In this document: positions 41,031-49,798 of the stretch, one piece after another
Layout of the letters: each line of letters begins with the position of its first letter
Position numbering within the stretch: position 1 is the stretch's first letter
Origin: Brevibacillus choshinensis
GTDB lineage: Bacteria > Bacillota > Bacilli > Brevibacillales > Brevibacillaceae
Reading direction: 5' to 3'
Assembly (NCBI RefSeq): GCF_001420695.1
Contig: NZ_LJJB01000010.1
Span: forward strand, 202,364 to 266,363
DNA: 64,000 nucleotides
Position numbers and translations under genes: made by a program
The notes under the pieces: model-generated
What the model was told of the DNA's origin: nothing
Databases searched by the model: none
Seen by the model: only the letters and a program-made list of their open reading frames with translations

Positions 41031-42737
41031 ATGGACAAGAAAATTGGGTACACCGTTTCCACCACCGCACTCCTTGTCGTGTCACTGCTCGCAGGAGGCT
41101 CTTTTTGGCATGTACCTCTCTTAGTCAATCCGGCATCTGCAGCAGAAGCGAAGGTAGAAAAGCTGTTCGTCCCGTATTACGGGTATGGCCCCTCCTACAT
41201 ACAGCCTGCAGCCATAAAAGAGCTGTTTCCTACTCCTGACATCGATTTTGGAACACCTGGCTTTCAAAATGACAAAGTGGCTTTTACCTCTCAAGAAGAG
41301 ATGGTCACGTACATAACTAAGCTAGTAAAAGGAAACAAACATGCAAAACTAGTAAACATCGGTACCTCCCTGGAGGGACGTGAAATACCACTCCTTATTT
41401 TTAGCAAAGACCCGGATCACGTAAAGGCAGACAAAGAGAAGCCGCTTATATGGCTGCAGGCACAAATTCACGGAAATGAGCCAGCTGCTGGGGAGTCTGC
41501 ACTGGTGATTGCTAAATGGCTCACCGAAGAAAAACTAGGTACCGACCTGCTCGACAAAGTAAACGTCATCGTCGTCCCGCGGATCAATCCAGACGGGTCT
41601 TACGCATTCAAGCGTTACATCGGCACAGATCTCGATGCCAACCGCGACTACATGAAGGTGGAATACCCCGAAGTTCAAGCGATTCATCGAGCGATCGATG
41701 AGTATGAGCCGGATGTCGTGTTGGATGCTCATGAATATGGCGTCAACTACAGTCAATTTGCAAATGTCGGTGAAAAAGGGGCGAACTCCTCGTACGACGT
41801 CCTGATTTCCTCCGCCAAAAACTTGAATATTCCGGAATCGCTGCGGAAAATGTCTGACCAGCTGCTTTTGCCTGAAGTGGAAAAGGCACTGGATCAAGAA
41901 AAGCTCGCGCACCACCCTTACTTTACATTAGCCAAAACTAAAGAGGGGAAAGTCATCGCTACGGAGGGTAGCACGGAGACCCGGATCGGGCGCAATGCGC
42001 TAGGCCTGAAGAATACGCTCACCTACCTCGTGGAAACACGCGGGATTGGCATCGGTCGTGCAGACTTTGAGCGGCGCGTCTACAGTCAGGTGATCACCCA
42101 CGCTACCTTTATTCAATCGACTGCGGCCCATGCAGCGGAGATAAAAGCTGCAGTCGCTCAAGCCCGTCAGGAGATTACGGAAAAAGGAAGTAAGGCAGAC
42201 GACAACGACAAAATCATTGTGGTTAGCGAAAACAAGCTGGTTCCGGATCAGAAGCTGGTTGTTGTAGATTTGGCAGAAGCGAAACGAGTCGACGCCCCCA
42301 TTGATTGGGTCAGCTCGACGGATTCCTATCCGGTACTGGAAAGGGAGCGACCGACTGCCTATATCATGCCACCTGGTTATCATGATATCGCGAAAAAGCT
42401 GGAGCAACTCGGGGTCGAAGTAAGCACGCTGTCCAAGGAAACCACAGTCACCGTCGAAAGCTACACGGTGGCCGATAACAAAGTAAACACGACTTACGAA
42501 AACGGGCATTTTACCAATGAAGTCACGACCAACGTGGAGGAAAAGACCAAAACATTCCCGGCTGGTAGCTATGTATTCCACATGGGTCAACCCAACGCCA
42601 ACTTTATCGCGCTGGCCATGGAACCAGAGTCCGTGGACAGCTATGTCACATTCAATTTTATCCCCGTAGAAAAAGGGGATGAGGTCCCGGTGTATCGGTA
42701 CATGCTGGAAAAGTCTCTGCCTGTTCGCGCAAAGTAG
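41031..42737 (+). CDS. Secreted M14 family zinc carboxypeptidase
   Basis: A 568-residue exported metallopeptidase. The signal peptide spans residues 1-38 (cleavage after NPASAA). Zinc ligands are in the motif QIHGNEPAAGE (H147, E150) and the later His in DAHEYGVNY; the substrate Arg region is DANRDYMKVEYPE, and the catalytic Glu is in LVETRGIG. The last 200 residues are an added C-terminal region not needed for the fold. The ATG at 41031 has AAGGAGG 6-7 nt upstream. A TTGACA box at 40970 suggests a nearby promoter. It probably trims extracellular peptides for nutrition. Confidence 0.93.
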   Translation: MDKKIGYTVSTTALLVVSLLAGGSFWHVPLLVNPASAAEAKVEKLFVPYYGYGPSYIQPAAIKELFPTPDIDFGTPGFQNDKVAFTSQEEMVTYITKLVKGNKHAKLVNIGTSLEGREIPLLIFSKDPDHVKADKEKPLIWLQAQIHGNEPAAGESALVIAKWLTEEKLGTDLLDKVNVIVVPRINPDGSYAFKRYIGTDLDANRDYMKVEYPEVQAIHRAIDEYEPDVVLDAHEYGVNYSQFANVGEKGANSSYDVLISSAKNLNIPESLRKMSDQLLLPEVEKALDQEKLAHHPYFTLAKTKEGKVIATEGSTETRIGRNALGLKNTLTYLVETRGIGIGRADFERRVYSQVITHATFIQSTAAHAAEIKAAVAQARQEITEKGSKADDNDKIIVVSENKLVPDQKLVVVDLAEAKRVDAPIDWVSSTDSYPVLERERPTAYIMPPGYHDIAKKLEQLGVEVSTLSKETTVTVESYTVADNKVNTTYENGHFTNEVTTNVEEKTKTFPAGSYVFHMGQPNANFIALAMEPESVDSYVTFNFIPVEKGDEVPVYRYMLEKSLPVRAK

Positions 42738-42754
42738 GCCTAAGCAACTCAAAA

Positions 42755-42791
42755 AACGTCCCTCTCCTGTATGACTATGGAGAGGGACGTT
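42755..42791 (+). terminator. Intrinsic terminator of the M14 peptidase gene
   Basis: AACGTCCCTCTCC and GGAGAGGGACGTT form a perfect 13-bp stem with an 11-nt loop, 18 nt after the stop. The downstream tract is only moderately T-rich; it may also serve the minus strand. Confidence 0.85.
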
Positions 42792-42904
42792 TCGTTACAT
42801 TCTACTTCCTTTTTATTTGGCGAGGAGTGCCCTTCGGCCAGTTTCGCCAGCTGATGTTCCATTGTCAGATTGATCAACTCACTGGATGTTCGGCAGATGG
42901 ATGA

Positions 42905-42988
42905 TCAGATCGCGGATTTGATGAAAGCTTCCAACAAGTCTGCCTGTTTTTCCGTTTCCGTTTGCTCCCATTCTTCTAGCGTGTTCAT
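42905..42988 (-). CDS. 27-codon ORF downstream of ALDH, possibly an interrupted gene
   Basis: ATG 42988 opens 27 codons (MNTLEEWEQTETEKQADLL...) ending in TGA at 42905. The same frame stays open past the TGA with protein-like sequence (SSELINLTMEHQLAKLAEG). It begins 24 bp after the aldehyde dehydrogenase stop with GGTGG upstream. It may be a small gene broken by a nonsense mutation, or chance. No family recognised. Confidence 0.3.
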   Translation of the reverse strand: MNTLEEWEQTETEKQADLLEAFIKSAI

Positions 42989-43012
42989 CGCTTACCACCC
43001 ATCTTCATGAAA

Positions 43013-44470
43013 CTAATAAGGGAACTGACGCGGTTTGTGCTGGACGGAAATCCACTTGAGCGTCGTGAATTCCTCCAAGCTCCACTGACCGTTCAGGCGA
43101 CCTAAACCGGAATGTTTTTCTCCACCGAATGCCACGATCGGTTCGTCATTGATCGTACCGTCGTTAATATGAATCATGCCCGTCTCGATTCGCTTCGCCA
43201 TTTCTGCTCCCCGCTCCAGATCACGGGTGTGAATCGCACCGGACAATCCAAATGGCGTCTCATTGGCGATACGGACAGCTTCTTCCTCCGTATCAAACGA
43301 GAGAATACACACGGCTGGGCCAAACAGTTCCTTGGAAGCAATCGCCATGTCGGTGGTGACCCCCGTGAGCACGATGGGATCTACCACGTTTCCTCTTACT
43401 TCCCCCTTCAGGACGGGTGTAGCCCCTTCGCGGATCGCTTCATCGATCGTTGCCATCAGATTCGTTACCTGCCGCTCATTGATCAACGGACCGATAATCG
43501 TATCCGGATCATTCGGATCTCCCACCTTCAACGAGGACACTTTCTTGACATACAGTTCCAGGAACGAATCGTACACATTTTGATGAACAAGCACACGGTT
43601 GGCTGACATGCAGATTTGGCCTTGGTGCGTGAATCGACTGAACACAGCTGCATTAACGGCGTATTCGAGATCAGCATCCGCCAGCACGATGAGTGCACTG
43701 TTTCCGCCAAGCTCTAATATCGCTTTTTTGAAATGCTTGGCAGCGACCTGCGCGATATGGCTTCCTACTTGACTGGAGCCGGTGAAGGACAGGATGCGTG
43801 GGATCGGATGCTCGACAAATCCGTCACCGATTTCCGAAATATCTGTCACGATGACATTGATCAATCCCTTTGGCAGCCCAGCTTCTTCAAAGATTTTGCC
43901 GATGAGCGTTCCTCCTGTGATCGGAGTTTGCTCATGAGGCTTCAATACAACACCGTTACCTGCTCCTAGAGCTGGGGCAACCGACTTCATGGATAGATAG
44001 AACGGGAAGTTGAACGGACCGATGACCCCGACCACTCCGACCGGAATACGATACAGCCTGTTTTCTTTCCCTTCTACTGGAGACGGAAGAATTTTGCCTT
44101 CCATCCGAACAGGAAAAGTCGCAGCTTCCCGAATGATATCTTTGACAAGACCAATCTCAAAAAACGCCTTGAGACGGGTTCCGCCCAATTCCTTGATAAT
44201 GACCTCGATGATTTCTTCCTCGTGTGCATCTATGTATTGAACGGCACGCTCCAACATGCGTGATTTGACATAGGGATTGACCTCATCCCATTCCTTTTTG
44301 GCCCGTGCAGCCGCCTGATAAGCCTCGTCGATATCCTGCAGACTCGCCATTTGAAACTCTGCGATGACTTCCCCATTGTACGGGTTTACATCCTGCAGCT
44401 TGCGAGATCCAAGTCCGTCACGCCATTCCCCGTTAATAAACTGCTGGTCCAAGGTTTGTAGAATCGACAT
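43013..44470 (-). CDS. Aldehyde dehydrogenase (YfmT/benzaldehyde-vanillin type)
   Basis: A 485-residue NAD(P)-dependent aldehyde dehydrogenase. Motifs: GVIGPFNFPFYLSMKSVAPA, the NAD loop FTGSSQVGSHIA, catalytic Glu in LELGGNSA, catalytic Cys in GQICMSANRV, and LFGPAVCILSF. It resembles the aromatic-aldehyde branch that includes YfmT of Bacillus subtilis. That gene is next to the soluble chemoreceptor gene yfmS, and a similar receptor gene lies just upstream here. The ATG at 44470 follows GGGAGAGGG. Its leader carries a cyclic di-GMP-I riboswitch and a terminator hairpin, so expression should respond to that messenger. Confidence 0.94.
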   Translation of the reverse strand: MSILQTLDQQFINGEWRDGLGSRKLQDVNPYNGEVIAEFQMASLQDIDEAYQAAARAKKEWDEVNPYVKSRMLERAVQYIDAHEEEIIEVIIKELGGTRLKAFFEIGLVKDIIREAATFPVRMEGKILPSPVEGKENRLYRIPVGVVGVIGPFNFPFYLSMKSVAPALGAGNGVVLKPHEQTPITGGTLIGKIFEEAGLPKGLINVIVTDISEIGDGFVEHPIPRILSFTGSSQVGSHIAQVAAKHFKKAILELGGNSALIVLADADLEYAVNAAVFSRFTHQGQICMSANRVLVHQNVYDSFLELYVKKVSSLKVGDPNDPDTIIGPLINERQVTNLMATIDEAIREGATPVLKGEVRGNVVDPIVLTGVTTDMAIASKELFGPAVCILSFDTEEEAVRIANETPFGLSGAIHTRDLERGAEMAKRIETGMIHINDGTINDEPIVAFGGEKHSGLGRLNGQWSLEEFTTLKWISVQHKPRQFPY

Positions 44471-44492
44471 GATACCCTCTCCCTTTTCCAAT

Positions 44493-44527
44493 AAAATACG
44501 GCTCCCTTCGCCAGATGGGAGCCGTTT
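44493..44527 (-). terminator. Expression-platform terminator of the riboswitch
   Basis: CGGCTCCC and GGGAGCCG (44499-44506, 44517-44524) form an 8-bp GC-rich stem followed on the minus strand by TATTTTATT, 25 nt before the aldehyde dehydrogenase start. It lies just downstream of the aptamer and is the likely regulated terminator. Confidence 0.8.
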
Positions 44528-44545
44528 GACAGCATGAAACTACCT

Positions 44546-44640
44546 GCTAGTTGGCAACCCGGCTACCGTAGTATCACTCTTGATACCGTAGGCCCGTGGC
44601 TTTGCGTCCCCACCTTTCAATGGGTTTGCCCATTCATAGC
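44546..44640 (-). ncRNA. Cyclic di-GMP-I riboswitch (GEMM-I aptamer)
   Basis: The minus strand contains the GEMM-I hallmarks in order: GGGCAAACCC, the GAAA tetraloop, GGGGACGCAAAGCCACGGG (the conserved GGGACGCAAAGCC block), a variable hairpin (GGTATC/GATACT), and GGTAGCCGGGTTGCC. A closing stem GCTA/TAGC joins 44640 and 44546. The G run before CAAACC is kept as in cyclic di-GMP-binding members. It lies about 50 nt after a sigma-A promoter and is followed by a terminator hairpin and the aldehyde dehydrogenase gene. Whether ligand turns the gene on or off cannot be read by eye. Confidence 0.95.
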
Positions 44641-44695
44641 GAATGTCATGATACAGTTGTCAACAAAAAGGAATTTATTGGGTGATTCTCTTTTG

Positions 44696-44723
44696 ATTAT
44701 AGACCTCTCGTATACAGAGTCAA
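44696..44723 (-). promoter_or_regulatory. Sigma-A promoter for riboswitch and ALDH
   Basis: On the minus strand TTGACT (44718-44723) and TATAAT (44696-44701) are 16 nt apart. The transcript would start near 44689, giving a leader of about 220 nt. Confidence 0.85.
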
Positions 44724-44754
44724 ATAAAAAATAGGTAAAGGGATTTAGGGCAAA

Positions 44755-44792
44755 CAAAAAAAGAGTCCTTTTCCTAAAGCAAAGGAATCTTT
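44755..44792 (-). terminator. Intrinsic terminator of the soluble chemoreceptor gene
   Basis: AAAGATTCCTTT and AAAGGACTCTTT (minus strand) pair with one mismatch and are followed by TTTTG. It isolates the receptor gene from the riboswitch promoter. Confidence 0.85.
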
Positions 44793-44805
44793 TTCGTCGA
44801 GTGGT

Positions 44806-45756
44806 TTATTCGGGTAGTATTCTCTTTACTTGTTGATAGCTTGCCTGCAACTGTTGGTCGACCTCATTGGCTTCCCTCACGTGGCTCGTGAGATCTTCGT
44901 CCAAATCGCCCAACAGATAGATGGCTTCGCTCACCTGCTTGGAAACCCCATCGGCAAATTGCTTTTGATGCTCGATGATCTGCATGACACCAGAGACTTC
45001 CCCATTCACTTCATGGAAGGCTTGCACGATTCCCTCCATTTTAGAGGAAGCGTCCTGGCTGATGGCCAGTCCGTTTTTAATCGCCGCGCTGCTCTTTTCG
45101 CTATTGGCCAACGCGTCTTTCGTTTCTTCCTGAATTTTTCCGATCAATTCTGCGATCGACTTTGTAGAGTTGGCCGTCATCTCAGCCAGCTTGCGCACTT
45201 CGTCTGCCACCACAGCAAATCCTCGTCCCTGCTCCCCAGCACGGGCTGCTTCGATGGCTGCATTGAGTGCCAAGAGGTTGGTCTGGTTGGCGATATCGCT
45301 GATCACCTTGACAATGCTCGTAATTTCTGATGAACGATCTTCCAATCGGCTCATGGAACGAGAGGTATTCACCGACTCCTCATCCAACAGGCTCATGACT
45401 TCCACGACTTCTGTCATCGCAGATTTACCTGCATCCGCACGCTCCATAGATTGATGGCAAATGGAGGTCAGGCGCTCTCCGCGAACATGCAATTGATTGG
45501 CAGATTCGTCATCGCTCTCGTTGATGTTCTTGATCTTTCCTACCACGACTTTCATCTGAGACGCCAATTGGGCAATTTTCTCATGCTGGGCATTTACTAC
45601 GTTGTTTTGGGAAAGGACTGCTCCGATTTGCTCGTAGATCGCGAGCAAATCACTCTTCAGCTCTTGCTGATTGTCCGATTCAGCTGGTGTAGCCACAGCT
45701 GTTGCCGTTGCTGCTATCTCTTTTTCTGCCAATCCTTTGTCCTTTTTCCAGAACAT
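44806..45756 (-). CDS. Soluble methyl-accepting chemotaxis protein (YfmS-like)
   Basis: A 316-residue chemoreceptor without membrane helices or periplasmic sensor. After an Ala-rich linker (residues 10-35) comes a helical region and the kinase-control hairpin [21 protein letters not shown], the universal receptor tip. It must sense an internal signal. Length and position next to an aromatic-type aldehyde dehydrogenase recall YfmS of B. subtilis. It lies 30 bp after a membrane-protein gene in the same direction, so the two form one unit. The ligand is unknown. Confidence 0.93.
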   Translation of the reverse strand: MFWKKDKGLAEKEIAATATAVATPAESDNQQELKSDLLAIYEQIGAVLSQNNVVNAQHEKIAQLASQMKVVVGKIKNINESDDESANQLHVRGERLTSICHQSMERADAGKSAMTEVVEVMSLLDEESVNTSRSMSRLEDRSSEITSIVKVISDIANQTNLLALNAAIEAARAGEQGRGFAVVADEVRKLAEMTANSTKSIAELIGKIQEETKDALANSEKSSAAIKNGLAISQDASSKMEGIVQAFHEVNGEVSGVMQIIEHQKQFADGVSKQVSEAIYLLGDLDEDLTSHVREANEVDQQLQASYQQVKRILPE

Positions 45757-45786
45757 CTCTCTACTCTCTCCTTTGCCTTGAATCAG

Positions 45787-46539
45787 TTAGTCTTCGCGAC
45801 GGGAAAACGATCGGGATTCGATGATACCCGGATGTTGTTTTGCCAACGTCAGCAGGTTTTCCAAAAAGTAATAATGACCCTCCAATAATTCCACGTCTTT
45901 CCGCTCAAACTGCTTGACCTGCAAATACTGCTGCATTTCCAAGGCATAGCGCTCCAGCTTGTTGTGAAAATCATTGGCTCGTAACATTTGTTCCACTTCC
46001 GGGTACTCCGTCTTCAATCGATTGATTTCACTGTATACTCTGCTTCCTTCCAAAATCGTCTGGTAAGCCACACGTTCCAGCGAAGCACCGGTAGCTGCAT
46101 CCTGCTCGGCACGCTCTTCGCGCAAAGCAGATAAGTACGTGATAAAATGGTAGACAGTTAGGAACAAAGGGCCTAAAAATAAGATGATCCCTGCTTTATA
46201 GACATGCTGATTGGACAAGTTGCTGATGAGCAGGAACAAGTGAAACAGAATCGCTCCCAGCCATACGTAGATAATGACCTGGTGATTGATCTTCCCGGCC
46301 TTTTGTTGGCGCGAAAAGACAAACGTAAGCCCTAGCAGATAAAAAGCGAGCAAGGTAAAGCTAGCAGAAAACAGTGCCATCTCCATTTCCTGCAGCCAAT
46401 CTGCGTCGGCTGGAATCTCGATCAAAAATTCAAAAGCGAGCACCAGCAGTGAGAATAGCAACCCCATGATCCAAAACCGGCTGACTTCTGAGTCGTTCCT
46501 CCGCCGGGAGCGGTAGCGTTCCGCACGGGATCCTTTCAT
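45787..46539 (-). CDS. Membrane protein of unknown function
   Basis: A 250-residue protein with five or six hydrophobic helices in residues 20-145 and a helical, charged cytosolic tail (SRVYSEINRLKTEYPEVEQM, then a coiled-coil-like stretch). No family recognised. It is the first gene of a unit with the soluble chemoreceptor, so a sensory or signalling role is possible. The N-terminus is strongly basic (RSRRR), in line with a cytosolic start. It is divergent from the RNA methyltransferase gene. Confidence 0.75.
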   Translation of the reverse strand: MKGSRAERYRSRRRNDSEVSRFWIMGLLFSLLVLAFEFLIEIPADADWLQEMEMALFSASFTLLAFYLLGLTFVFSRQQKAGKINHQVIIYVWLGAILFHLFLLISNLSNQHVYKAGIILFLGPLFLTVYHFITYLSALREERAEQDAATGASLERVAYQTILEGSRVYSEINRLKTEYPEVEQMLRANDFHNKLERYALEMQQYLQVKQFERKDVELLEGHYYFLENLLTLAKQHPGIIESRSFSRRED

Positions 46540-46623
46540 ATGCTCTCACCTCATTTTCTATGATTCGCCATGTTTCTATCTTTTCCTCTCCCAATCGGCC
46601 AAATTCTGACAACGGAGGCTTTT

Positions 46624-48039
46624 ATGACACAACTTTTACCTTCTGCCTTTACGGAGCGGATGCGCACCCTGCTGCAAGAGGAGTACGAAGCATTTGTTGC
46701 CTCGTACGAACAGCCGGTTTTCCATGGCTTGCGCGTCAATCCGTTGAAAGTTGACCGGGAGCGCTTTTTGAAGCTGTCACCCTTTTCTCTGGAACCAGTA
46801 GCCTGGTGTGTAAATGGCTTTCGTTATCCTGAAGGAGCGCGTCCTGGCAAGCATCCCTACCATTCTGCGGGCTTGTACTACTTGCAGGAGCCGAGTGCCA
46901 TGTCGGCAGCAGAATGTTTGCAGGCACAGCCCGGCGAAACCGTCCTGGATCTGTGTGCAGCACCTGGTGGTAAATCCACGCAGCTCGCTGCTGCCCTCCA
47001 AGGACGTGGCCTCCTGATCGCCAATGAAATTCATCCTGTGCGGGCCCGCATCCTGTCGGAAAACCTGGAGCGATGTGGTGTGCCAAACGCCGTCGTGACC
47101 AATGAGACGCCAGAGCGATTGATGGACCGCTTTCCCAAATTTTTTGACCGAATACTCGTCGATGCGCCTTGTTCTGGAGAAGGCATGTTCCGCAAGCTTC
47201 CCGAGGCGATCGAAGAATGGTCTCCGGAAAAAGTGACCGACTGCCACCTGATGCAGATCGATATCCTCGATGCTGCCGCCGCCATGCTAAAGCCAGGTGG
47301 AACGATCGTATATTCCACCTGCACATTTGCTCCGCTGGAAAATGAACAATCGATGGCGACCTTTCTGGAGCGTCATCCGGAGTTTTCACTGATTCCGCTG
47401 CCACATCCGGAGCACTTTGCCCCTGGTCATCCTGAATGGGCGACGCCGGCATCGGACGAGCTAGCCCAGACAGCTAGGCTATGGCCACATCTGCTCAACG
47501 GTGAAGGCCACTATCTCGCCAAGCTGCAAAAGAGCATGGATGTCGAACCAGCAGAAGCCCCGAAAAAACGCAAAGAAAAACGAGGGGCAAAATCATCAGC
47601 TCCTGCCGGGCGAAAAGAAGCGATTGCGGCTTGGCGCAGTTTTGCAGCCGAAGCGATCCCCTGCGCGAACAGCCTGCTGGACAACGACCATGCCTTTCTG
47701 CTGTTTGGCGAGCAGCTCTACTACTCGCCCGCACCAGAACTGGACTGGGATGGAATCAAAGTATTGCGTGTCGGACTTCATCTAGGAACCGTCAAAAAGA
47801 ATCGACTGGAGCCCAGTCATGCGTTGGCTCTCACGTTGACTGCGGATGAAGTGGCCCGCACGGCTTCCTTTTCTGCAGACGATCCGAGCCTTCTCCGTTA
47901 TTTAAAAGGGGAGGCGCTCAGTCGAGAAGACGCAACCGGTTGGACACTCGTCAAAGTGGATGACTTTTCTATCGGATGGGGAAAACAGGCTGACGGTCAA
48001 CTGAAAAACCATTATCCAAAAGGTTTGCGCTGGCTCTAA
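46624..48039 (+). CDS. RNA m5C methyltransferase (NOL1/NOP2/Sun; RsmF-like)
   Basis: A 471-residue enzyme that methylates cytosine-5 in ribosomal RNA. Motif I is VLDLCAAPGGKSTQLAAAL, the two catalytic cysteines lie in DAPCSGEGMFRK and YSTCTF, and the C-terminal 130 residues match the RsmF C-terminal RNA-binding region. The N-terminal HGLRVNPLK is the usual RNA-contact segment. The ATG at 46624 has GGAGG at 5-6 nt; a longer frame from 46570 is not supported. The exact base modified is not known. Single gene. Confidence 0.94.
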   Translation: MTQLLPSAFTERMRTLLQEEYEAFVASYEQPVFHGLRVNPLKVDRERFLKLSPFSLEPVAWCVNGFRYPEGARPGKHPYHSAGLYYLQEPSAMSAAECLQAQPGETVLDLCAAPGGKSTQLAAALQGRGLLIANEIHPVRARILSENLERCGVPNAVVTNETPERLMDRFPKFFDRILVDAPCSGEGMFRKLPEAIEEWSPEKVTDCHLMQIDILDAAAAMLKPGGTIVYSTCTFAPLENEQSMATFLERHPEFSLIPLPHPEHFAPGHPEWATPASDELAQTARLWPHLLNGEGHYLAKLQKSMDVEPAEAPKKRKEKRGAKSSAPAGRKEAIAAWRSFAAEAIPCANSLLDNDHAFLLFGEQLYYSPAPELDWDGIKVLRVGLHLGTVKKNRLEPSHALALTLTADEVARTASFSADDPSLLRYLKGEALSREDATGWTLVKVDDFSIGWGKQADGQLKNHYPKGLRWL

Positions 48040-48078
48040 CCCAATTATTCTAGCCCAATTCTGTTGGAACGCAAAATA

Positions 48079-48124
48079 AGCCCACTGGCCTAAACGATTG
48101 TATCGATCGCCTAGGCGGTGGGCT
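48079..48124 (-). terminator. Intrinsic terminator of the zinc-ribbon gene
   Basis: AGCCCAC and GTGGGCT close a long stem with further pairing (GCCTA/TAGGC); the minus strand continues TTATTTTG. Confidence 0.85.
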
Positions 48125-48139
48125 ATCTATTTCGAACCT

Positions 48140-48379
48140 TTATCTCCCTCTGCGGGAATGATTGTCTACCACTGTCAGAGAGCCGTTTCTAATATAGCGC
48201 AAGATTTTTGATACGGATATGCCCGTCGCATTGGCAATCTGCATCGCATTGGAATTAGGAAAGCTCCTGACATAATTGCGAATCATCCGGTATTCATCCA
48301 TGTCATTTTGCCCACATACCTTGCAGTTGTATTCCCCGGGGCTCATCTCACTGCCACATTTCAAGCAATTATCCGTCAT
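48140..48379 (-). CDS. Small zinc-ribbon and helix-turn-helix protein (YvyF-like)
   Basis: A 79-residue protein with a treble-clef or ribbon CxxC-x10-CxxC (CLKCG, then CKVCG) and a C-terminal helix-turn-helix-like part (MQIANATGISVSKILRYIRNG). The layout resembles the flagellar-operon protein YvyF/TIGR03826, but this gene is not near flagellar genes. It may act as a small regulator. The ATG at 48379 has GAGGAG at about 8 nt. Confidence 0.7.
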   Translation of the reverse strand: MTDNCLKCGSEMSPGEYNCKVCGQNDMDEYRMIRNYVRSFPNSNAMQIANATGISVSKILRYIRNGSLTVVDNHSRRGR

Positions 48380-48477
48380 CACTGGTTCTCCTCACACCCT
48401 GTACTTTGCTATTTTTCGCACAAAGGGTCCTATCTACCTATATTCTACCCACATTAGGGTAGGTGGAAAACACTATT

Positions 48478-49155
48478 TCAAAAGGACCAAACATTTTGAC
48501 AGAAGAGAACGATGGCAAATCCGATCAGAAACAGCCCTACAACAACATTTACTCGCTTCTGCCAAACGGGGTGCAGCACTTTCGCGGCGTACTTACCCAG
48601 CGCAGAGACTGCAGTCAAAAACAGCAAAGTAGACAACACGCACCCCACAGCAAAGCCTACGAAATTCATTCTGTCTGCATGGTCAGCAGACGACATGAGC
48701 GATCCGAAAACCCCCGCCCAAAATAAAATCGTCAGAGGGTTGGTCAGCGTCAGTACGATCCCGTACAAAAAACTATCTCGAACACGGGTGGTCATTATCC
48801 CCGTATGTTTCCCCGATGAAACCATCACTGCATCCGCATGTTCAACCGCACCCGCAGCGTGTACTCTCCCCTCCTGCACCACTTTCGCTCGAATGCTCCC
48901 CACTCCAAACCAGATGAGTACAACAGCACCACCCATCACCACGATCTGCTTCACCCATGGAATCTGTAAAAACAGAGAGAGCCCGCCGATCGCTCCTGCC
49001 ATATACGCTGCATCTACCAATGCCACACCCGAAATCATCCACCACGCATGGCGAAAACCAAAGGTAATGGAGCGCTGCAAGACCGCGAGACAGACCGGTC
49101 CTACTGACAACTGTAACAGCATACCAAAGAGCAAACCGTTCCACACGGACATCAC
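48478..49155 (-). CDS. LysE/RhtB family amino-acid exporter
   Basis: A 225-residue exporter with six helices. The N-terminus VWNGLLFGMLLQLSVGPVCLAVLQ and the central LTNPLTILFWAGVFG are family marks. It exports amino acids or analogues. The start follows AGGAG at 7 nt and lies 1 nt after the Lrp stop, so both are co-translated. The Lrp-type regulator upstream is probably its controller, as is common for LysE neighbours. Confidence 0.93.
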   Translation of the reverse strand: MMSVWNGLLFGMLLQLSVGPVCLAVLQRSITFGFRHAWWMISGVALVDAAYMAGAIGGLSLFLQIPWVKQIVVMGGAVVLIWFGVGSIRAKVVQEGRVHAAGAVEHADAVMVSSGKHTGIMTTRVRDSFLYGIVLTLTNPLTILFWAGVFGSLMSSADHADRMNFVGFAVGCVLSTLLFLTAVSALGKYAAKVLHPVWQKRVNVVVGLFLIGFAIVLFCQNVWSF

Positions 49156-49156
49156 T

Positions 49157-49591
49157 TTACATCTCCTCTTTCATCGAAGAGAGTACGATCATGGTGTTCG
49201 TCTTGGCTACACCAGTTACCTGTTTGATCGTTTCAGATATGAGTTGTTCCAGCTCTCTCGTGCCGGGGAGCGCTACCTTGAGCATATAATCATACGAGCC
49301 CGCCATATGGTGACATTCCAACACACTGTCGGTCTGCAGGATAGTCGCGCGAAATCCATCGACGTGCTCCGGTTTTTCCAGTTGAACCATGATAAACGCA
49401 ATCAGGTGAAGGCCGATTTGCTCGCGACCCAGCTTGACTGTAAATCGCTCAATAACGGAGGATTCCTCCAGCTTACGAATCCGTTCTGATACAGCAGGTA
49501 CGGACAAATGAACCTGCTTGCCAATCTCCGAACTAGTCATTCTTCCATTTTCTTTAAGCAAGCGCAAAATTTCTTCATCAATTCGATCCAT
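49157..49591 (-). CDS. Lrp/AsnC family transcription regulator
   Basis: A 144-residue regulator with an N-terminal helix-turn-helix (DEEILRLLKENGRMTSSEIG, then LSVPAVSERIRKLE) and a C-terminal RAM (amino-acid binding) domain (VECHHMAGSYDYMLKVALPG). It senses an amino acid and probably controls the exporter gene that follows 1 nt later. Confidence 0.95.
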   Translation of the reverse strand: MDRIDEEILRLLKENGRMTSSEIGKQVHLSVPAVSERIRKLEESSVIERFTVKLGREQIGLHLIAFIMVQLEKPEHVDGFRATILQTDSVLECHHMAGSYDYMLKVALPGTRELEQLISETIKQVTGVAKTNTMIVLSSMKEEM

Positions 49592-49745
49592 CCGTACCGC
49601 CTCCTCTTTTCACGATTATAGCAAGACTTTCATTAATTAGGAGCATCGGAGAAAAGAACGATGTTTTTTAACGTTTTCTTCTATTTTACTTCAATTCCTT
49701 TCGACATTCCCTCTCGACAAGCTAGTTTCGCTGAAAAGATTAAAG

Positions 49746-49787
49746 CAAAAAAAGACTGCTCGGATCTCGATGATCCGGACAGTCTTT
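49746..49787 (-). terminator. Intrinsic terminator of the RNA helicase gene
   Basis: AAAGACTG and CAGTCTTT with an inner GGATC pairing form a long stem; on the minus strand TTTTTTTGC follows. It lies 12 nt past the helicase stop. Confidence 0.93.
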
Positions 49788-49798
49788 CCTCGATGCGA

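Noticed and set aside
48512-49489. 325-codon plus-strand frame across the LysE and Lrp genes
   Set aside because: It is antisense to two well-supported genes that are themselves translationally coupled.
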